A stretch of DNA of 64,000 bases from Vibrio galatheae (GTDB lineage: Bacteria; Pseudomonadota; Gammaproteobacteria; Enterobacterales; Vibrionaceae), in the NCBI RefSeq assembly GCF_000967545.1, contig NZ_JXXV01000016.1, positions 248,001 through 312,000 of the forward strand, read 5' to 3'. The notes under the pieces are model-generated. The model was not told the DNA's origin. It did not search any database and saw nothing but the letters and a program-made list of their open reading frames with translations. The translations under genes and the position numbers were made by a program. Below are positions 45,055 through 54,282 of the stretch, piece after piece (within the stretch, counting starts at the first letter, position 1; the number at the start of each line of letters is the position of its first letter).

Positions 45055-45390
45055 CTACTGCCTTGGTTTTTGCGCATCTCTACCGCCCGGGCGATAACGA
45101 TCCATAACCGTATCTAGCATGTCATTGGTTATATGTGGATTCGCTTTCTGCAGGCAGGGTAACAACACGGCTTTATTGGCGTGCACTCGTTCACTTGATT
45201 CTGGACGGTCTCCACCGGGTGTTGGATTGACGTTATTAAAACAAGCGACAAACTGCTCCTCCGAAACACCTAAATCTTTGCTGACCTTATCGACAGGGCG
45301 ATTAGGATCGTTTTTTAAAACAGTAGGATTGGCACTGACAATGGTTGCCAGTGTTGCCAACAGAGAAAAGCACAACAATTTCTTTAACAT
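45055..45390 (-). CDS. Small secreted protein, unknown
   Basis: 111 residues with a signal peptide (MLKKLLCFSLLATLATIVSA, cleaved near 20). The mature part has two Cys, one in QFVACFNNVNPTPGGDRPES and one in LLPCLQKAN, and a helix pair separated by the Pro/Gly-rich segment. The C-terminus is basic. The family was not recognised. It and the next gene upstream are leftward and 35 bp apart, so they may share a promoter. Confidence 0.75.
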   Translation of the reverse strand: MLKKLLCFSLLATLATIVSANPTVLKNDPNRPVDKVSKDLGVSEEQFVACFNNVNPTPGGDRPESSERVHANKAVLLPCLQKANPHITNDMLDTVMDRYRPGGRDAQKPRQ

Positions 45391-45425
45391 TTATAACCTC
45401 GATAAACTAGCGAATAACCGATTGA

Positions 45426-45761
45426 TTATAGTCGACTAATACTTGCCGTGTTGGAAGCAGGGTCATTATCATGGGGTGAGGCAGTGTTGAGAGCAATGCT
45501 AACTTGGTTAAAGCGCGCAAACGGATCTTTATCAGCATTTTGATACCAATAAGCTGGCATTGCCGTTTGTAACCCAGCTTGTTGCACTTTTTTCGAACGA
45601 GTTGCGTTTTTACGCGCTGTTTCCCAATCAGGCTTATTGTTGTTTGTTACCAAGCCTTCGCGAAAGCAATAATAGCTAAACAGAAAACGCTCAATTTGTT
45701 GCCAGCGTTCAGCTTTAACTTCTAAATAGATGTGTTCAAATTCGAGGTCTAGATCGGTCAT
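45426..45761 (-). CDS. Conserved hypothetical protein, cytosolic
   Basis: 111 residues, no signal or membrane segment, rich in aromatics in the first half (WQQIERFLFSYYCFREGLV) and a polar, probably disordered C-terminal end (TASPHDNDPASNTASIS). No family recognised. It lies between the small secreted gene and the MATE gene, all leftward. Confidence 0.65.
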   Translation of the reverse strand: MTDLDLEFEHIYLEVKAERWQQIERFLFSYYCFREGLVTNNNKPDWETARKNATRSKKVQQAGLQTAMPAYWYQNADKDPFARFNQVSIALNTASPHDNDPASNTASISRL

Positions 45762-45811
45762 CGTTCGCTGGTCAGCTACATGGGCTCTTAATCAATAGTG
45801 GCAGTTTACGG

Positions 45812-47152
45812 TTAGCCGATCGCAACCGCAAGCGGCTGTCGATTCCCCTGCTTTTTAATCGCGATGATGAGTTGGATAAGCAATAGAACGCCTGTGACAC
45901 CTAATCCAATGCCGATGCCGCCCCAAATTCCGGCCAACTGAAAATCAGCTAATAAAAACCAAGCCGCAGGCAGGCCAAATAGCCAATAGCCAATGGCAGT
46001 CATAATCGTTGGTCCCATAACAATCTTCATACCGCGGAGCAAATTAATCGCCAGTAGTTGCCATGCGTCAACAATAAATGAGAGCGCAACAACCCAAAGC
46101 ACCAAGGTAAGCAGGTGAGTTAACTCACGGTCTAGGTTAAACATGGCGGCAATGAGCTCAGGCCACACTATAAATCCTGCAGCCAAAATGACGCTGATAA
46201 CCGTGGTGATTGCAAAACTGCGCAAGGCGGTACGTTTAATCGCTGTATAGTTCTCTGCGCCAAAGTCCTGTCCGACGAGAATCGCCGCCGCTTGAGAAAA
46301 CCCGAAGTTGATATTCCATGTAAAGCTTAAGCATTGCAGCAGAATCTGGTGCAGGGCTAGGGCCGCGATACCGATAGTGCCCGCCATCAAAGTTCCGCCG
46401 TAAATCAAGCCGTGTTCAAGCAAGGCTGCCAAAGCAATCGGCAAACCCATAGCGAGTAGGGGAGTTAACAGTGACAAAGAGTATTCTTCTTTATGTAACC
46501 AAGGTGCAAAAGCCGCGTACTCAGGGCGTTTAAACACCCAAATCGCGTAAGCAATCATAACAATCAAAGCAGCAAGCGCAGTGCCTGCCCCTAGCCCTGC
46601 CAAACCTAAGTCAAGGCTGAAGGCTAATAGGTAGCTGATTGGCACGTTGAGTATCACGGTCACGAGCGACATCACCATAATCGAGCGAACATTGCCAAAT
46701 GCGCTAGTCAAACCGCGCAGAACTAGAAGCAACAGTGAAGGTAGCATGGCCCACTTGAGTGTATCGACGTACTGCATTGCAGGTACCACTAGCTCACTTG
46801 GCTGGTTGGCAAGTGCAAACAACTGCGGTGTAAAAATAAAGCTGATACTTAGCACTAGGCTAAGAATAATCGATAGTAGCACTGCACCTTTAACTGCAAG
46901 TCTGATCTGTTTATTGCCGAATTCAGGACGAGCGACTCGCTGACCATAGGCAATAGCAATTAAGTTTGCGACGCAACCAACTGTGCTACTGGCAACGATA
47001 AATACGAATGAGTAGATCGATGCGCCTAATCCCCCAGCGGCAATGGCAGACACACTTAGGCGCGACATCATCCAGATATCGGTTAAAACCAATGCCATGG
47101 ATATCATTTGCGAGATAATAAGTGGAATTGCGAGAGAGAGTATTTTTTGCAT
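45812..47152 (-). CDS. MATE-family multidrug/organic cation antiporter
   Basis: 446 residues from the ATG at 47152, with GAGG seven bases upstream; a longer frame reaches 47215 but adds a non-typical N-terminus. Twelve hydrophobic segments are visible. The MATE pattern starts with LAIPLIISQMISMALVLTDIWMMSRLS and repeats in the second half around AAILVGQDFGAENYTAIKRTALRS. It exports organic cations using sodium or proton gradients. The divergent LysR gene 105 bp away may control it. Confidence 0.93.
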   Translation of the reverse strand: MQKILSLAIPLIISQMISMALVLTDIWMMSRLSVSAIAAGGLGASIYSFVFIVASSTVGCVANLIAIAYGQRVARPEFGNKQIRLAVKGAVLLSIILSLVLSISFIFTPQLFALANQPSELVVPAMQYVDTLKWAMLPSLLLLVLRGLTSAFGNVRSIMVMSLVTVILNVPISYLLAFSLDLGLAGLGAGTALAALIVMIAYAIWVFKRPEYAAFAPWLHKEEYSLSLLTPLLAMGLPIALAALLEHGLIYGGTLMAGTIGIAALALHQILLQCLSFTWNINFGFSQAAAILVGQDFGAENYTAIKRTALRSFAITTVISVILAAGFIVWPELIAAMFNLDRELTHLLTLVLWVVALSFIVDAWQLLAINLLRGMKIVMGPTIMTAIGYWLFGLPAAWFLLADFQLAGIWGGIGIGLGVTGVLLLIQLIIAIKKQGNRQPLAVAIG

Positions 47153-47256
47153 TCTAAGCCTCGTGATCGTTATCACAATAAGGTAGGGGCAATCCATGTG
47201 GAGTTCAAATGACATTTATGCCATTCTGGTATGAGTTTAAGTCATGGGAATGATGC

Positions 47257-48210
47257 ATGAGTCCTTATATCAATCTGCCCTATTCGCACAACGGATTTAA
47301 AGTGTTTGAAGTGGTGGCGCGTTTAATGAGTTTTACCAAGGCAGCGGATGAGCTGAATGTTACGCAAAGCGCAGTCAGTAGGCAGATTAAACAGTTAGAG
47401 GATGAACTGAATGCCACTCTGCTGATACGCAAACATCGCACAATTGAATTGACGGCGAAGGGCAAAGAGTTATATGAAGTCCTAGCGCAAAACTTCCATA
47501 ACCTAGAATCATTGATTGCGCAATGGAAAGCGCCGGCCAAAAAGCGAATTGTGATTAAAAGTGCGCTTAGCTATGCAACGCGAGTTTTGCTGCCCAATGT
47601 CGCTATGTTGAATGAAAAGTACCCTGAACATGAGATAGTGATCATTCCATCATTTGAAGAAGATCCCGTGTTGGAGCAGGAAGATTGTGATTTGTTGATT
47701 CTCAATACTCGCCAACGTGATCGCTATGTGGGCAGAAATGGCATCACTTTTTTACGTGCAGAATACATGGCGCCGGTATATGCCGAACTCATGTCCAAGA
47801 CGGATATTCAAATTGAGGATGTACTGATTTTGCCGCATTTACATGCCACTTTGGATCATCAAGATTGGAAATATTGGCTTGAGAATGCGGGTTTGAAAGG
47901 CAGTAAGCGCAGCCGCGATACCGTCTTTTTTAGCTTAGAATTGGCATTAAGTGCTTGTCTTTCTGGTCAAGGGGTCACCGTAACCGATCTGTTACTGGTG
48001 TTACCCGAATTGAAACGCAAATTCCTTAAGTGCCCTGAAAACATTACGCTGCAACATAGTGACTGGCAGTACTTTTGCTATCAGAAAAATCATACCCCCA
48101 TTGCCGATGAGATACTGCAGTGGTTGTTGGAGCAAACGAGCAGCGAGATCACTCAGTTAAAACGCTTGTGCAAGAAGTTTAATTGGAGCCTCAATCAGGT
48201 TGATCTGTAG
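47257..48210 (+). CDS. LysR-family transcription regulator (GcvA-like)
   Basis: 317 residues. The HTH is at about 18-80 (FEVVARLMSFTKAADELNVTQSAVSRQIKQLE), followed by a substrate-binding domain. The 12-residue N-terminal lead and DELNATLLIRKHRTIELT resemble the GcvA branch. It is divergent from the MATE gene, so control of that gene is plausible but not shown. Confidence 0.92.
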   Translation: MSPYINLPYSHNGFKVFEVVARLMSFTKAADELNVTQSAVSRQIKQLEDELNATLLIRKHRTIELTAKGKELYEVLAQNFHNLESLIAQWKAPAKKRIVIKSALSYATRVLLPNVAMLNEKYPEHEIVIIPSFEEDPVLEQEDCDLLILNTRQRDRYVGRNGITFLRAEYMAPVYAELMSKTDIQIEDVLILPHLHATLDHQDWKYWLENAGLKGSKRSRDTVFFSLELALSACLSGQGVTVTDLLLVLPELKRKFLKCPENITLQHSDWQYFCYQKNHTPIADEILQWLLEQTSSEITQLKRLCKKFNWSLNQVDL

Positions 48211-48295
48211 CGCTGCACGCCAATCGACTCCCCATCAACGCCACGGAGCCGAAAGACGTACGCTAGGTCTTTCGTTGCGCAAGTGACGCCATTTT

Positions 48296-49537
48296 TCAAC
48301 TGACCTTGTTCAGTTGTGGCTCTAAACTAAAGCTCTGTTTTAACTGGTCTAGGAATACGGGGTCTTCACACATCGCTTTTTCGGGCTCGTCGCTGATTTT
48401 TGCTACAGCGCCACCATTGCACTCAGCCATTTTGATCACCATAGACAAAGGCTGATAACTTCCATTTTGATTAGACCACGCTCCCATGTCATTGGCGAGA
48501 AAAGTACCGATGCCAAAACTGATCTTAGCCCGACCAGCGAAGTACTCACAAATTTCTAATGCACGTTCAAAGTTCAGGCCGTCAGTAAAAATGAGTAGTT
48601 TGGATTTTTCATCGATACCTAGCGATTGATAGTGGGCGAGCATTTTATCACCCCAATCAAATGGATTGCCTGAATCATGGCGTACGCCAGCGTAACTTAC
48701 AGCGCGCTCGAACGTGAAGTCTTTTAAGAAGGCATCAATACCAATCGTATCAGTCAGTGCGATCCCCAATTGCCCATCAAATACTTGATGCCATTTATCT
48801 AAGGCAACGCGTTGAGACAGAGCGGGGTCAACCAACTGCTGATGTGCCATAAACCATTCGTGAGCCACAGTACCAATCGGCGTCAAATTCAATTTTTTTG
48901 CCAGATGGTAATTGCTGGTTCCTGTCATGAGTTCAGGGGTATGTTGGTGAAGAAAATCGACCACCTCATGGTGGACCTGAGCGCTAAAGCGACGACGACT
49001 GCCCATTTCTGAGAACTGAAAATTGGTGATATTGCGACGCTGTAACTCTGATTTTAGTTGAGAAATTTTCTTTCTAAGCACATCAGTGAATTGCTGGTAT
49101 GGAATAGTGCTCCAGCGCGCTCTATTACGAACTTCAGATATAATGCTCATCACCATGGTTTCGTAGAGAATCGTCTCATGCCAAATACCACTGATTGACA
49201 CCCGTAGCTGATTCGTTGTGGTCGTAACAATAACTTGTTGATGCGGTTTAAATCTGAACTGCTCAAGATAAGTGAGAAAATCGGCTGCTAGGTATGGGGC
49301 CTTTTGTGCTAAATAGGCGGTATCTTGTCGGCTGAACTGGCACTGCGCAAGTTTGTGAATTTCACTTTCAACTTGGTCTTTAAGCGCAGATAAGTCTTCG
49401 TCTGAGCGCACAACAAGCTCATAGCGAACCTTGGCCGTTGGATACAACTTCCGTGCAGCATACATCATGTTGATCTTATACACATCAAGATCAAGCGCGC
49501 TGCGGATGATAGGGTCAGTAAAAAGCGTGGCAGTCAT
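48296..49537 (-). CDS. pncB: Nicotinate phosphoribosyltransferase
   Basis: 413 residues. It converts nicotinate, PRPP and ATP to nicotinate mononucleotide in NAD salvage. Landmarks include SALDLDVYKINMMYAARKLYP at the N-terminus, FSEMGSRRRFSAQVHHEV near residue 173 (with the phosphorylated His region), GTVAHEWFMAHQQL, and VRHDSGNPFDWGDKMLAHY. It is divergent from nrtR and pncA, which act in the same pathway. Confidence 0.95.
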   Translation of the reverse strand: MTATLFTDPIIRSALDLDVYKINMMYAARKLYPTAKVRYELVVRSDEDLSALKDQVESEIHKLAQCQFSRQDTAYLAQKAPYLAADFLTYLEQFRFKPHQQVIVTTTTNQLRVSISGIWHETILYETMVMSIISEVRNRARWSTIPYQQFTDVLRKKISQLKSELQRRNITNFQFSEMGSRRRFSAQVHHEVVDFLHQHTPELMTGTSNYHLAKKLNLTPIGTVAHEWFMAHQQLVDPALSQRVALDKWHQVFDGQLGIALTDTIGIDAFLKDFTFERAVSYAGVRHDSGNPFDWGDKMLAHYQSLGIDEKSKLLIFTDGLNFERALEICEYFAGRAKISFGIGTFLANDMGAWSNQNGSYQPLSMVIKMAECNGGAVAKISDEPEKAMCEDPVFLDQLKQSFSLEPQLNKVS

Positions 49538-49616
49538 TCAGCCATCCTAGTTTGTCTTCGGCCTTGGTATCGCAATGAACTTTAAATAAGCACTTCTGGT
49601 TTGTCAAATCATGTTA

Positions 49617-49630
49617 TTAACTATAGTTTA
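49617..49630. promoter_or_regulatory. Candidate NrtR operator between pncB and nrtR
   Basis: TTAACTATAGTTTA, containing the perfect palindrome AACTATAGTT at 49619-49628, lies in the 265-bp space between divergent pncB and nrtR. NrtR repressors bind A/T-rich palindromes at such places. The assignment rests on position and symmetry only. The remainder of 49538-49802 shows no gene. Confidence 0.4.
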
Positions 49631-49802
49631 TAGAATGTTAAATGACCATGACGATAGAGAAAATCTGTTTTATTGTAGTTTTGTTAAGGTTTGAATTGTC
49701 GATGTCAACTAAGTTTGGTTAATAACATGTGGTTACGTTCTGGTTGAAATTGAGCGCTGTGGTGGTAATGTGTTTGACAACTAAAGTGTTAGGGAATAAA
49801 CG

Positions 49803-50516
49803 ATGATTGTCACTATTGACATGATATGCCTGAGACTAGGGCAACAAGGTTTAGAGGTTTTGTTGATTAAAAGGAACAACCCTGATCGGCCCGAACATGG
49901 CTTGTGGTCGATACCCGGTGGTTTTGTCTTTGAGCATGATCTGTCGACTCAAGGAGGGCAACCCGCAGATCAAGATTTTGATACAGCCCGCAGACGCATC
50001 TGCCGACAAAAAATCCATACTTATCCAAATTACGTCAGCCAGCCTATGGTGGAAGGGAATCCCAAACGTGACCCAGAAGGCTGGAGCCTCACCATCGCCC
50101 ATTATGCGCTGCTTAATCAGGCGAATATCGAGCAAATTGACAACAGCGGCCTTTGCCAAGAGCAGTTACGCTGGTTTCCTTTGCAGACCATTTTAGATGA
50201 TCAAATGAGCCTGGCTTTTGACCACGCCGATTTGATTCGACTCGCGTGGAACAAACTCCGTGCAGCAGTAGAGTACACCTCCGTGGTGCTGTTCACTTTG
50301 GATAAAGAATTTTTGGTGTCTGACATTATTGCAGCGTACGGCAAATTCGGTGTTGAAATAAATCGAATGACAGTGAAACGGCGCTTAATCGATACTGGTG
50401 TGATCGTTAGCGCGAACAAAATGGCGTCAACCAATCGGGGTAAGGGGGGCAAACCTGCCCAAGTTTTTAGCTTAGGTGAAAAGGGTGTCACCTATTTCCA
50501 AACCTGTCTACGTTAA
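49803..50516 (+). CDS. nrtR: NrtR-type Nudix-related transcription regulator of NAD metabolism
   Basis: 237 residues. The N-terminal Nudix fold has GLWSIPGGFVFE, but the catalytic box is degenerate: the expected RExxEExG Glu residues are missing in TARRRICRQKIHTYP. This is expected of a ligand-binding regulator rather than a hydrolase. A C-terminal winged helix (SDIIAAYGKFGVEINRMTVKRRL) binds DNA. It is followed after 18 bp by pncA and is divergent from pncB. Confidence 0.85.
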   Translation: MIVTIDMICLRLGQQGLEVLLIKRNNPDRPEHGLWSIPGGFVFEHDLSTQGGQPADQDFDTARRRICRQKIHTYPNYVSQPMVEGNPKRDPEGWSLTIAHYALLNQANIEQIDNSGLCQEQLRWFPLQTILDDQMSLAFDHADLIRLAWNKLRAAVEYTSVVLFTLDKEFLVSDIIAAYGKFGVEINRMTVKRRLIDTGVIVSANKMASTNRGKGGKPAQVFSLGEKGVTYFQTCLR

Positions 50517-50534
50517 AGGTAGAAGGAGAGAAGA

Positions 50535-51197
50535 ATGCAAGTTCAACATGTAGATATAGACAAAACAACCACAGCTTCAGTAGATGTCGACCCCCAAAAA
50601 GGGTTTAGCGAGTTATGTCCTAATGAGTTACCTGTAGTGGGGGCGTTAGACATTGTCGATGAGCTTAAGCATAACCACAGCAAAGCTTGTATAACAATGG
50701 TATCACGCGATATGCACCCACCTGGCGCTGCGTGGGAAGCGGAAACACCGCGTAATATGTTAGAACCCGTTGGACTGCCTGAAGTCGATATAAAATGGAA
50801 CCCTCACTGTATAGTTGGCACCTCGGGAGTCGAGCTGCTACCGGGTCTCCCCGCAATTCGTGACTACGATTTTCAGATCAACAAGGGCATTGATCCTGAC
50901 GCGCATCCATACGGTGCGTTTTATCACGATCAAGCCGATACGCTTTCTACTGGCGGTATCGAATTTTTGCGTGCTAAGCAAATTGAAACCGTCATTGTCG
51001 GTGGTTTAGCTCTCGATTTTTGTGTCAAAAAATCGGTAGAGCAACTGTTGGATGCGGGCTTTAAAGTGGTGCTGAATCTCGCCTCAACGCGCGCTGTATT
51101 CCCAGAAAATGCAGACAAGGTTGTGAGTGAGTTCGCCGAAAAAGGGGTAATAGTCGTTGATAACGCCGAGTCACTTGTCGTTAAGGAGATACCATGA
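50535..51197 (+). CDS. pncA: Nicotinamidase (isochorismatase fold)
   Basis: 220 residues. It hydrolyses nicotinamide to nicotinate, which PncB then uses. The catalytic Asp is in SVDVDPQKGFSE, the Lys in QINKGIDPDAHPYGAF and the nucleophile Cys in GLALDFCVKKSVEQLLDAGF. A metal-binding region is in SRDMHPPGAAW. It is in an operon with nrtR and overlaps the VOC gene by ATGA. Confidence 0.92.
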   Translation: MQVQHVDIDKTTTASVDVDPQKGFSELCPNELPVVGALDIVDELKHNHSKACITMVSRDMHPPGAAWEAETPRNMLEPVGLPEVDIKWNPHCIVGTSGVELLPGLPAIRDYDFQINKGIDPDAHPYGAFYHDQADTLSTGGIEFLRAKQIETVIVGGLALDFCVKKSVEQLLDAGFKVVLNLASTRAVFPENADKVVSEFAEKGVIVVDNAESLVVKEIP

Positions 51198-51610
51198 GGC
51201 AAAACATTGTTCACATCGCCCTTGTCGTAAAAGATTACGATGAGGCGATCGATTTTTACGTCAATAAACTTCAGTTTGAGTTGATTGAAGATACCTATCA
51301 GCCAGAGCAAGATAAGCGTTGGGTGGTGGTCGCGCCGCCTAACTCTCACGGTGTTAGCTTATTGCTTGCGAAAGCATCAAAAGCGGAGCAGCATCGCTTT
51401 ATCGGCAATCAGGCTGGAGGCAGAGTGTTCTTGTTCTTAAACACGGATGATTTTTGGCGTGACTACGAACGGATGAAGTCGATAGGTGTGCATTTCGTTC
51501 GAGAGCCCCAAGAGCAAGAATACGGCACGGTTGCGGTATTCGAAGACTTATACGGCAATTTGTGGGATCTACTCCAATTAAAGCCTGATCATCCGATAGC
51601 TAATCGATAA
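51194..51610 (+). CDS. VOC-superfamily (glyoxalase/dioxygenase fold) protein
   Basis: 138 residues with two beta-alpha-beta units: VHIALVVKDYDEAIDFYVNKLQFEL at the start and GTVAVFEDLYGNLWDLLQLK near the end, each with potential metal ligands (H, E). Substrate unknown. The ATGA overlap with pncA implies translational coupling and so a link to the NAD salvage operon, or simple hitch-hiking. Confidence 0.9.
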   Translation: MRQNIVHIALVVKDYDEAIDFYVNKLQFELIEDTYQPEQDKRWVVVAPPNSHGVSLLLAKASKAEQHRFIGNQAGGRVFLFLNTDDFWRDYERMKSIGVHFVREPQEQEYGTVAVFEDLYGNLWDLLQLKPDHPIANR

Positions 51611-51667
51611 GCCTCTTTTTATCACTCGAGTACTGTTACAGTACTCGACTGTTTCCTAGCTGAGAAC

Positions 51668-52003
51668 ATGCTCAAAAGTATTGAAAATATTCGCTATTTT
51701 TATTCTATATTCTTGTTTTATAAAATTCAGAAATGTATTTTGTTTCATATGGCGAGGCGATTAAATCGCTTTGCAAAGATTAACCATGATCCACTCTGTT
51801 ATTTTGTGTTTGTCGCACCATATCAATATGAGGTATTCGAAGAAAATACGCTGACGGGAATGACATTTTGGCAGCTAAGTAATCGCTTTATCCTGCTACC
51901 CGACGATGCTGAGGAGCACGTACTAGAGCATGAGTTTGGTCACCTGATGCACGCAACTCACCCTGCGCAAGTGTCAAATGTTTCGCCATTAAAAATACAG
52001 TAG
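51668..52003 (+). pseudogene. Truncated metzincin-like metallopeptidase, paralogue of the next gene
   Basis: 111 residues. The stretch YFVFVAPYQYEVFEENTLTG to HEFGHLMHATH (zinc motif at 88-98) aligns with the downstream protein's YYVLVLPNGHKFSEDGLIG to HELGHLAWAWH. The first 40 residues look non-homologous and A/T-rich, and the protein ends 13 residues after the zinc motif, so it lacks the Met-turn. It could be a remnant of a tandem duplication or a short inactive homologue. Confidence 0.6.
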
Positions 52004-52009
52004 CTTACT

Positions 52010-52762
52010 ATGAACAACAGAAATGCAGTCGTTATGTCAGCCTTATTGGCGGTGGCAATGCTCTTTTATTTTGGTAAAAGAGACGGTGAAGAGTTATCGC
52101 TCCCTCAATGCGAATTTGATCAGGTGGTGGAAACCCCGGTTCATTTTTTTGCTGATGAGTCTCTGAGTGAAGAAAGAGTCAATGCCTGGTTGGAATACGC
52201 CAATGTGGTGTTGGAAAACTCTTGTGTCCCTTTAAAACGCACGCTATCGGGGATTGAGCGTATCGATCTGCAAGCATTCACTAGTGTGGAAGAAGGGCAA
52301 CTGCACAGGCAGCTTGTCACGGCGGTTGGAGAGCAAGTACTTGAGCCAATGCAGCGAACGGGACACTACTATGTGTTGGTGTTGCCCAATGGGCACAAGT
52401 TCTCGGAAGATGGGCTAATCGGCACTGCTCATGTCAATTTCAGCCGTAGTTTTGCTGTCTTAGTTGCGGGTGCAGACGTTCATATACTAGAGCACGAGCT
52501 TGGTCACCTCGCGTGGGCTTGGCACAACGATACGCCAGACTATTGGCTCAAAGGGCAGCTTCTCGATGAATTTCATCCGTATATTAAATCCTATGCGCGG
52601 GGCTATTTATGTGGCGATGCTGGCACAGTGATGACCTATGCCTCGAATCAGTTACCCATCTATTCTTCACCAAAGATTCGATATTTTGGCCAAGTATGTG
52701 GCGACGAGGCTCATGCTGACAACGCCCGATTAATGCAGGAGTTCGCGCGCTCTTTGATGTAA
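52010..52762 (+). CDS. Metzincin-like zinc metallopeptidase, exported
   Basis: 250 residues. An N-terminal hydrophobic segment (residues 7-22) acts as signal or anchor. The zinc site is H162-E-L-G-H166 with the third His at 172 (HExxHxxxxxH). A Met-turn-like TVMTY is at 206-210, followed by the YSSPKIRYFG and ADNARL region typical of reprolysin/M72-like proteases. Paired Cys (72, 201, 230) fit an oxidising location. It is 7 bp after the truncated paralogue. The target is unknown. Confidence 0.75.
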   Translation: MNNRNAVVMSALLAVAMLFYFGKRDGEELSLPQCEFDQVVETPVHFFADESLSEERVNAWLEYANVVLENSCVPLKRTLSGIERIDLQAFTSVEEGQLHRQLVTAVGEQVLEPMQRTGHYYVLVLPNGHKFSEDGLIGTAHVNFSRSFAVLVAGADVHILEHELGHLAWAWHNDTPDYWLKGQLLDEFHPYIKSYARGYLCGDAGTVMTYASNQLPIYSSPKIRYFGQVCGDEAHADNARLMQEFARSLM

Positions 52763-52963
52763 TGTTTGTTGATGTTGACATTGTTCATTTTATATACAAG
52801 GATGTTGATATGAAACTGAATCTGATGCACCAATTAATCCGAATTATCATCATTCCATAGGAATGGTGGTGTGTTGGCGCGTTCAATTTTGCTAAAACCA
52901 CCCGTCGAGGTGGTTTTTCTTTTTCTACTTCGCGGGAACCAATCTAAAACACGTGGAGGAGCA

Positions 52964-53491
52964 ATGAAGAAAATAGCTGTCTTTGGCAAACCAGGTAGCG
53001 GTAAATCTACTCTAAGTAAACAACTTGCAGTCGCAACGGGTATCCCACTGTATCCGTTGGACTCTATTGTGTTTAAAGCCGATGGCTCGCTAGAAGAGAG
53101 AACCGTATTTGACCAAAAACATAGGGATATTTTAGTTTCAGAGAGTTGGATAATTGATGGTTTAGGACCAGTAGAGGCCTTTAAACAACGCCTTGAGGTG
53201 GCTGATACTCTCATCTATATCGACCTGCCATATTGGCTCAGCTATTGGTTAGTGACCAAACGTATGCTTAAAGGCTTGTTCATAAAGCCAGAAGGCTGGC
53301 CGGAAGGGAGTTCCATTGTGCAAGGAACACTGCAAAGCTATAAATTCTTGAAATTGAGCCGACAGTTTTGGAATGAAAGTTTTGAACAACGACTCAATGC
53401 GATGGCCGCGACTAAGTCGGTCTATATTATTCGTTCTCTTTCTGAAATGAGTCAATGGATTGAGCAATTCAAGGACAATTGCTCGACATAG
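52964..53491 (+). CDS. P-loop kinase, adenylate kinase-like (DNA topology modulation/FlaR-like)
   Basis: 175 residues from the ATG at 52964, preceded by GGAGGA. Walker A FGKPGSGKSTLSK is at residues 7-19, and further motifs include YPLDSIVFKADGS, SESWIIDGLGPVE and DTLIYIDLPYWLSYWLVTKRML. It resembles the small adenylate kinase-related proteins annotated as topology modulation proteins. The substrate is unknown. Confidence 0.85.
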   Translation: MKKIAVFGKPGSGKSTLSKQLAVATGIPLYPLDSIVFKADGSLEERTVFDQKHRDILVSESWIIDGLGPVEAFKQRLEVADTLIYIDLPYWLSYWLVTKRMLKGLFIKPEGWPEGSSIVQGTLQSYKFLKLSRQFWNESFEQRLNAMAATKSVYIIRSLSEMSQWIEQFKDNCST

Positions 53492-53577
53492 AAACGGACA
53501 AACTTGTGATTCGATTCGCAACCCGTGAAGAGAGGCATTACTATATGTTTTGAATTCAACAACAAAGTATATCGAGT

Positions 53578-53910
53578 ATGTCATTTCCTCCTTGTCCAAA
53601 TTGCCAATCTGAATATGTATATCAAGATCAAGTGAATCTCGTGTGTCCCGAATGTGCGTACGAGTGGAATCCAAACGAACCCGATGAAAACCTTTTCAGC
53701 GTGAAAGATGCCAACGGCACACAACTCGCTGAGGGAGATAAAGTCACCTTAGCAAAAGATCTTAAAGTGAAAGGCAGTTCGCTGGTATTGAAGATTGGAA
53801 CCAAGGCAATGGTAAGACGTATTGTCGAAGGAAAAGATCACGAGCTGGATTGCAAAGTTGATGGGGCAGGTGAAATGATGGTCACTGCGAAATTTGTTAA
53901 GAAAGCATAA
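53578..53910 (+). CDS. yjdM: YjdM/PhnA-family zinc-ribbon protein
   Basis: 110 residues. An N-terminal zinc ribbon (CPNC ... CPECAYEW, residues 6-28) is followed by the PhnA domain with [25 protein letters not shown] and [20 protein letters not shown]. Despite the PhnA name it is not a phosphonate enzyme in E. coli, and its role is uncertain. It is 15 bp before the merR-type gene. Confidence 0.92.
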   Translation: MSFPPCPNCQSEYVYQDQVNLVCPECAYEWNPNEPDENLFSVKDANGTQLAEGDKVTLAKDLKVKGSSLVLKIGTKAMVRRIVEGKDHELDCKVDGAGEMMVTAKFVKKA

Positions 53911-53925
53911 ATTTGAGATGGCTGA

Positions 53926-54282
53926 ATGAACATCAAAGACTTTTCTAAGTTAGTTGGTTTATCGCCTCATACGCTTAGGTACTACGAAAAAATCGGCTTG
54001 TTAAAGAGTGTCCAACGTAGTCAGAGTGGGCATAGGTTCTATACTTCGCGTGACAAGGAGTGGATCGACTTTGTTAAGCGATTGAAAGAGACAGGGATGC
54101 CGCTGGAAGGCATATTAACTTACGCAAAGTTAAGAGAACTAGGCTGTGACACCTTATTAGAACGTCAGCAGTTATTAGAGCAACACCGTGCGTTCCTCAG
54201 TAGCCATATTCAAGAATTAGAACAACATATGTTGGCATTGGATGATAAGATTGCGCTCTACCAATCCGGAAAAGTGTCTTGA
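53926..54282 (+). CDS. MerR-family regulator (AdhR/NmlR-like)
   Basis: 118 residues. The HTH is at 1-40 (MNIKDFSKLVGLSPHTLRYYEKIGLL), followed by a wing (SGHRFYTSRDKEWIDFVKRLK) and a dimerising helix. Only one Cys (in RELGCDTLLERQQ) is present, in the place where AdhR/NmlR-type aldehyde sensors have theirs. Its stop overlaps the -35 of the downstream 19-bp-spacer promoter. Confidence 0.88.
   Translation: MNIKDFSKLVGLSPHTLRYYEKIGLLKSVQRSQSGHRFYTSRDKEWIDFVKRLKETGMPLEGILTYAKLRELGCDTLLERQQLLEQHRAFLSSHIQELEQHMLALDDKIALYQSGKVS

Noticed and set aside
48250..48273. GAAAGAC...GTCTTTC hairpin after the LysR gene as terminator
   Set aside because: The arms are short, the loop is long and no T run follows on either strand, so I did not call it.
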